A DNA stretch of 64,000 nucleotides. Origin: Xenorhabdus indica (GTDB taxonomy: Bacteria > Pseudomonadota > Gammaproteobacteria > Enterobacterales > Enterobacteriaceae). Where the stretch lies: the NCBI RefSeq assembly GCF_014467235.1, contig NZ_NKHP01000020.1, positions 1-64,000 of the forward strand, read 5' to 3'. Shown here one piece after another: positions 61,099-64,000 of the stretch. The notes under the pieces were generated by a model, which did not search any database, was not told where the DNA came from, and worked only from the letters and a program-made list of their open reading frames with translations. Numbering within the stretch: position 1 is the first letter of the stretch; the number at the start of each line of letters is the position of its first letter. Made by a program: the position numbers and the translations under genes.

Positions 61099-61539
61099 TT
61101 ATTTTCCCTCCTGTTGTGATGATTTCTGTTCTGATAATTGTTTTTTATGATTAGTGCTGATAATGGTGCGTTCGCGGTGGACATAATGAGAACTGTAAGC
61201 AACGGTAATCATAACGATGACGGTACTGATGATGCAGGAAAGAGCAATCGGGAGTATCTGCTGGCTCAGTTGTGGATAATATTCCATGACGCCGACCCCG
61301 ATGGGTAAAAAGAGTAATGTCATGTTTTTCATTAATAAGCTACAGCCCGGTTTTACCCAATGAGCGGGAATAATCTGAAGCGTCAGTAAACAAAACAGAA
61401 GAAGCAAGCCAATAATACTACCGGGGAGAGAGAAGGGGAGATGTACTGAAATGAGATTCCCTACAATGAGGCATAAGTAGAGCAGCACAAATGCACGCAG
61501 ATATCGCCAACCTGCCATCAGTACGTTTTGAAAAGACAT
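61099..61539 (-). CDS. yohJ: LrgA/YohJ-family membrane protein
   Basis: A 146-residue protein with four membrane segments and a polar C-terminal tail. [16 protein letters not shown] and [15 protein letters not shown] are the LrgA/CidA landmarks. First gene of yohJ-yohK-cdd, transcribed on the minus strand. Holin-like in sequence, although recent work on relatives points to metabolite transport. Confidence 0.93.
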   Translation of the reverse strand: MSFQNVLMAGWRYLRAFVLLYLCLIVGNLISVHLPFSLPGSIIGLLLLFCLLTLQIIPAHWVKPGCSLLMKNMTLLFLPIGVGVMEYYPQLSQQILPIALSCIISTVIVMITVAYSSHYVHRERTIISTNHKKQLSEQKSSQQEGK

Positions 61540-61610
61540 AACGTATAATTCCTCAATGCAAAGAGGGTTATCATACGATTAATACTGTTAATGTGCTATA
61601 GGTCACATTA

Positions 61611-61636
61611 AAAAGCGGGTTCAAAAAACCCGCTTT
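61611..61636 (-). terminator. Terminator after metG
   Basis: AAAAGCGGGTT (61611-61621) pairs with AACCCGCTTT (61627-61636); the minus strand continues with TTTTAATG. Confidence 0.85.
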
Positions 61637-61667
61637 ACTATTTTCAGATCGTCATCTTTTCAGAGCA

Positions 61668-61699
61668 TCAGTCTTTCAAAACCTCAGTCTTTCAAAACA
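61668..61699. repeat. 16-bp tandem duplication after metG
   Basis: TCAGTCTTTCAAAACC (61668-61683) is followed directly by TCAGTCTTTCAAAACA (61684-61699), differing in the last base only. It is non-coding, between the metG stop and its terminator. Confidence 0.85.
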
Positions 61700-61721
61700 T
61701 TAGCTTCAGAGTATCCGGTGA

Positions 61722-63749
61722 CTATTTGACCTGCATACCAGGTTGAGCACCGCTGTCCGGGCTTAACAGGAAAATTTCTTTTCCTCCAGGGCCTGCTGCC
61801 ATCACCATGCCTTCTGAAATACCAAAACGCATTTTACGTGGAGCAAGATTAGCTACCATAACGGTCAGGCGGTTTTCTAATGTTTTTGGCTCCGGGTAAG
61901 CAGCGCGGATGCCGGAGAAGACTTGACGAGTTTCACCACCAAGATCAAGGATCAATTTCAGTAGCTTATCCGAGCCTTCAACAAAATCAGCCTGCTTAAT
62001 CAATGCGATACGTAGGTCAACTTTGGCAAAATCATCAAATGTAATGGTGTCCTGAATGGGATCATCTGCCAGAGGACCTGTCTGGGTTTTTTGTGGCTCA
62101 ATGTTCTCTTTGGAGTCGTCTACCATTGCTTCAACTTTAGCCATATCGATACGGTTAAATAGTGCCTTAAATGGCAAAACATCATGATTCAGCAGAGGTT
62201 GTTGGATACCATCCCAAGTCAGTTCGGTATTCAGGAAGGTTTCTGTACGGGCAGCGAGGCCCGGAAGAATAGGTTTCAGGTAAGTCATCAGCACGCGGAA
62301 CAGGTTGATGCCCATTGAGCAGATAGCTTGAAGATCTGTATCCCGGCCTTCTTCTTTCGCTACAATCCACGGTGCTTGTTCATCAACATAACGGTTAGCG
62401 AGATCGGCCAATGCCATGATTTCACGGACAGCCTTGCCAAATTCACGATGAGTGAAATCTGCTGCAATTCCCTGTGCGGCATCAACAAATTTCTGGTATA
62501 GCGCAGGGTCAGCGAGCTGATCTGCCAGTTTGCCAGCAAAACGCTTATTGATGAAACCAGCGTTACGTGAAGCCAGATTAACAACTTTATTGACGATGTC
62601 ACTGTTTACGCGCTGAACGAAGTCTTCCAGATTCAGGTCGATATCATCAATACGGGAAGAGAGTTTCGCTGCGTAGTAATAACGCAGGCAGTCTGCATCC
62701 AGATGCTTCAGATAAGTCTCTGCCTTGATGAAAGTTCCACGAGACTTAGACATCTTAGTACCGTTGACCGTAATGTAACCGTGAACAAATACATTGGTTG
62801 GTTTGCGGTAATTGCTGCCTTCTAACATAGCTGGCCAGAACAGGCTATGGAAATAGACGATATCTTTACCAATAAAGTGGTAAAGATCTGTTTTGGAGTC
62901 TTTCGCCCAGAATTCGTCGAAATTCAGGTCATCACGTTTGTCACACAGGTTCTGGAATGAACCCATATAGCCGATTGGTGCATCCAGCCAGACGTAAAAA
63001 TATTTACCCGGTTCATCAGGCACCTCAAAACCGAAATAAGGCGCATCGCGGGTGATATCCCATTGTTGCAGACCGGCTTCGAACCACTCCTGCATTTTGT
63101 TTGCTACCTGCTCTTGCAAGGTGCCAGAGCGGGTCCATTGTTGAAGCATATCGCTGAATGCTGGCAGGTCGAAGAAGAAATGCTCTGTGCTACGCATTTC
63201 TGGTGTTGCACCGGATACAACTGAACGAGGGTTGATCAACTCTGTTGGAGAATAGGTCGTTCCACACACTTCGCAGTTATCGCCGTACTGATCTTCTGCC
63301 TTACATTTTGGACAGGAACCTTTGACGAAACGATCAGGCAGGAACATGCTTTTTTCTGGATCGAACAGTTGAGAAATGGTTCGGTTCTTGATGTAACCGT
63401 TTTTTTTCAGTTTCAGATAAATTTCTGATGCAAGCGCTTTATTTTCTTCACTGTGCGTAGAATGGTAGTTATCGTAACTGATAGCAAAACCAGCAAAATC
63501 CTGTTGATGTTCCAGGTGCACTTTGTCGATCATCTCTTCTGGCGAAATCCCTGCCTGCTGAGCTTTCAGCATGATTGGTGTACCGTGAGCATCGTCAGCA
63601 CAGACAAAGTGCACCTCTTTGCCGCGCATTCGATGATAACGAACCCAAATATCAGCCTGAATGTGTTCTAAGATGTGACCGAGATGAATTGGACCGTTAG
63701 CATAGGGTAACGCACAGGTCACCAGTAGTTTTTTCGCGACTTGAGACAT
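61722..63749 (-). CDS. metG: Methionyl-tRNA synthetase
   Basis: A 675-residue class I aminoacyl-tRNA synthetase. HIGH motif as HLGH (22-25), zinc knuckle cysteines Cys146, Cys149, Cys159 and Cys162, KMSKS near residue 333 and a C-terminal tRNA-binding domain (about 575-675; [27 protein letters not shown]-type). It charges initiator and elongator tRNA-Met. Divergent from mrp, as in E. coli. Confidence 0.97.
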   Translation of the reverse strand: MSQVAKKLLVTCALPYANGPIHLGHILEHIQADIWVRYHRMRGKEVHFVCADDAHGTPIMLKAQQAGISPEEMIDKVHLEHQQDFAGFAISYDNYHSTHSEENKALASEIYLKLKKNGYIKNRTISQLFDPEKSMFLPDRFVKGSCPKCKAEDQYGDNCEVCGTTYSPTELINPRSVVSGATPEMRSTEHFFFDLPAFSDMLQQWTRSGTLQEQVANKMQEWFEAGLQQWDITRDAPYFGFEVPDEPGKYFYVWLDAPIGYMGSFQNLCDKRDDLNFDEFWAKDSKTDLYHFIGKDIVYFHSLFWPAMLEGSNYRKPTNVFVHGYITVNGTKMSKSRGTFIKAETYLKHLDADCLRYYYAAKLSSRIDDIDLNLEDFVQRVNSDIVNKVVNLASRNAGFINKRFAGKLADQLADPALYQKFVDAAQGIAADFTHREFGKAVREIMALADLANRYVDEQAPWIVAKEEGRDTDLQAICSMGINLFRVLMTYLKPILPGLAARTETFLNTELTWDGIQQPLLNHDVLPFKALFNRIDMAKVEAMVDDSKENIEPQKTQTGPLADDPIQDTITFDDFAKVDLRIALIKQADFVEGSDKLLKLILDLGGETRQVFSGIRAAYPEPKTLENRLTVMVANLAPRKMRFGISEGMVMAAGPGGKEIFLLSPDSGAQPGMQVK

Positions 63750-63929
63750 AGTTAGGATCTGACTTCCATAAATTGAAAAGGGTTTTTGATGTTACCTGAT
63801 AAGAAGCATTGTCGCTAGGGTAATGCGAGAACTTCATCACTTTTGTTTTGTACTTATCGTAAGCTATCTGCTTCTGCTATGATGGACGAACAGTTTTAGG
63901 TTGAAAAAGATAAATCAAAAGGAGCCGGG

Positions 63930-64000
63930 ATGAACTCACGATCCACCGAGCAGACCAATCCTGACCTGCTGAGAGAAAGCGTTGCGAAAATATTGGCAGC
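63930..64000 (+). CDS. mrp: Iron-sulfur cluster carrier Mrp (ApbC), N-terminal start, cut by window edge
   Basis: ATG at 63930, after AGGAG, opens a frame reading MNSRSTEQTNPDLLRESVAK to the window end. Position opposite metG and the sequence PD-LR-VA match E. coli Mrp. Only 23 codons are visible, so the assignment rests on synteny and this short stretch. Confidence 0.75.
   Translation, partial: MNSRSTEQTNPDLLRESVAKILA

Overview
This 64 kb window is a chromosomal segment of an enteric bacterium of the order Enterobacterales. GC is moderate, with AT-rich intergenic regions. Most genes follow E. coli gene blocks closely: pnuC-aroG-gpmA, modF-modE-acrZ-modABC, ybhA-pgl, bioA/bioBFCD-uvrB, ybhK/moaACDE-ybhL, the cecR-ybhGFSR export set with rhlE, dusC, dinG, rhtA-dps, moeAB, folE-yeiB, sanA, cdd-yohKJ and metG-mrp. 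Many ERIC-type intergenic repeats are present, most of them internally deleted short forms. Together with several lineage-specific hypothetical genes, this points to Photorhabdus, or less likely Xenorhabdus. The genus is inferred from memory of those genomes, not proved here.

Layout. 1-1150: tail of an IS1-family transposase and a complete IS982-family element, next to pnuC. 1.2-4.0 kb: pnuC, aroG, gpmA. 4.1-5.1 kb: an ERIC element and a CPBP membrane protease. 5.3-11.0 kb: the molybdate block with regulator ModE, a ModF-type ATPase, the tiny AcrZ protein and the ModABC transporter, with a ModE-like palindrome before modA. 11.1-13.7 kb: ybhA, pgl and an unknown gene that may be VapA-like. 14.0-19.0 kb: the complete biotin cluster with a BirA operator between bioA and bioB. 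19.0-21.7 kb: a long regulatory gap with an inverted DnaA-box pair and a LexA box, then uvrB. 21.8-25.4 kb: ybhK and moaACDE, the latter behind a ModE-like box and a Moco riboswitch; moaB is missing. 25.6-33.6 kb: ybhL, an unknown AT-rich gene, and the YbhGFSR ABC exporter with its TetR regulator CecR. 34.0-36.3 kb: rhlE and dusC. 36.4-38.5 kb: an IS1 remnant, an O-acetylhomoserine sulfhydrylase and a small GlsB/YeaQ-type membrane protein. 38.6-44.2 kb: sseA, a small membrane protein, dinG, a PhnA-domain protein, dps and rhtA.

44.3-49.2 kb is an accessory AT-rich island. It holds a LOG-family protein, two GNAT acetyltransferase genes that are both frameshifted, a CynX/NimT-type MFS transporter, an SDR-fold protein without the usual catalytic Tyr/Lys, and a Gfo/Idh oxidoreductase. 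49.4-64.0 kb returns to conserved genes: ybiT, moeB-moeA, a YbfB-type MFS protein, folE-yeiB, sanA, maeA, cdd, yohK-yohJ, metG and the start of mrp.

The strongest functional theme is molybdenum: uptake (modABC), sensing (modE, Moco riboswitch) and cofactor synthesis (moaACDE, moeAB) lie within one window, with ModE-like sites before both modA and moaA. The most unusual observations are the two adjacent frameshifted GNAT genes, one broken by a perfect 8-bp tandem duplication and the other in a run of six A, which could be phase-variable or decaying. Others are an IS982 leader hairpin that would cover its own ribosome binding site, and a possible VapA-like secreted protein. I found no rRNA, tRNA or CRISPR array, and no clearly new multi-gene system.
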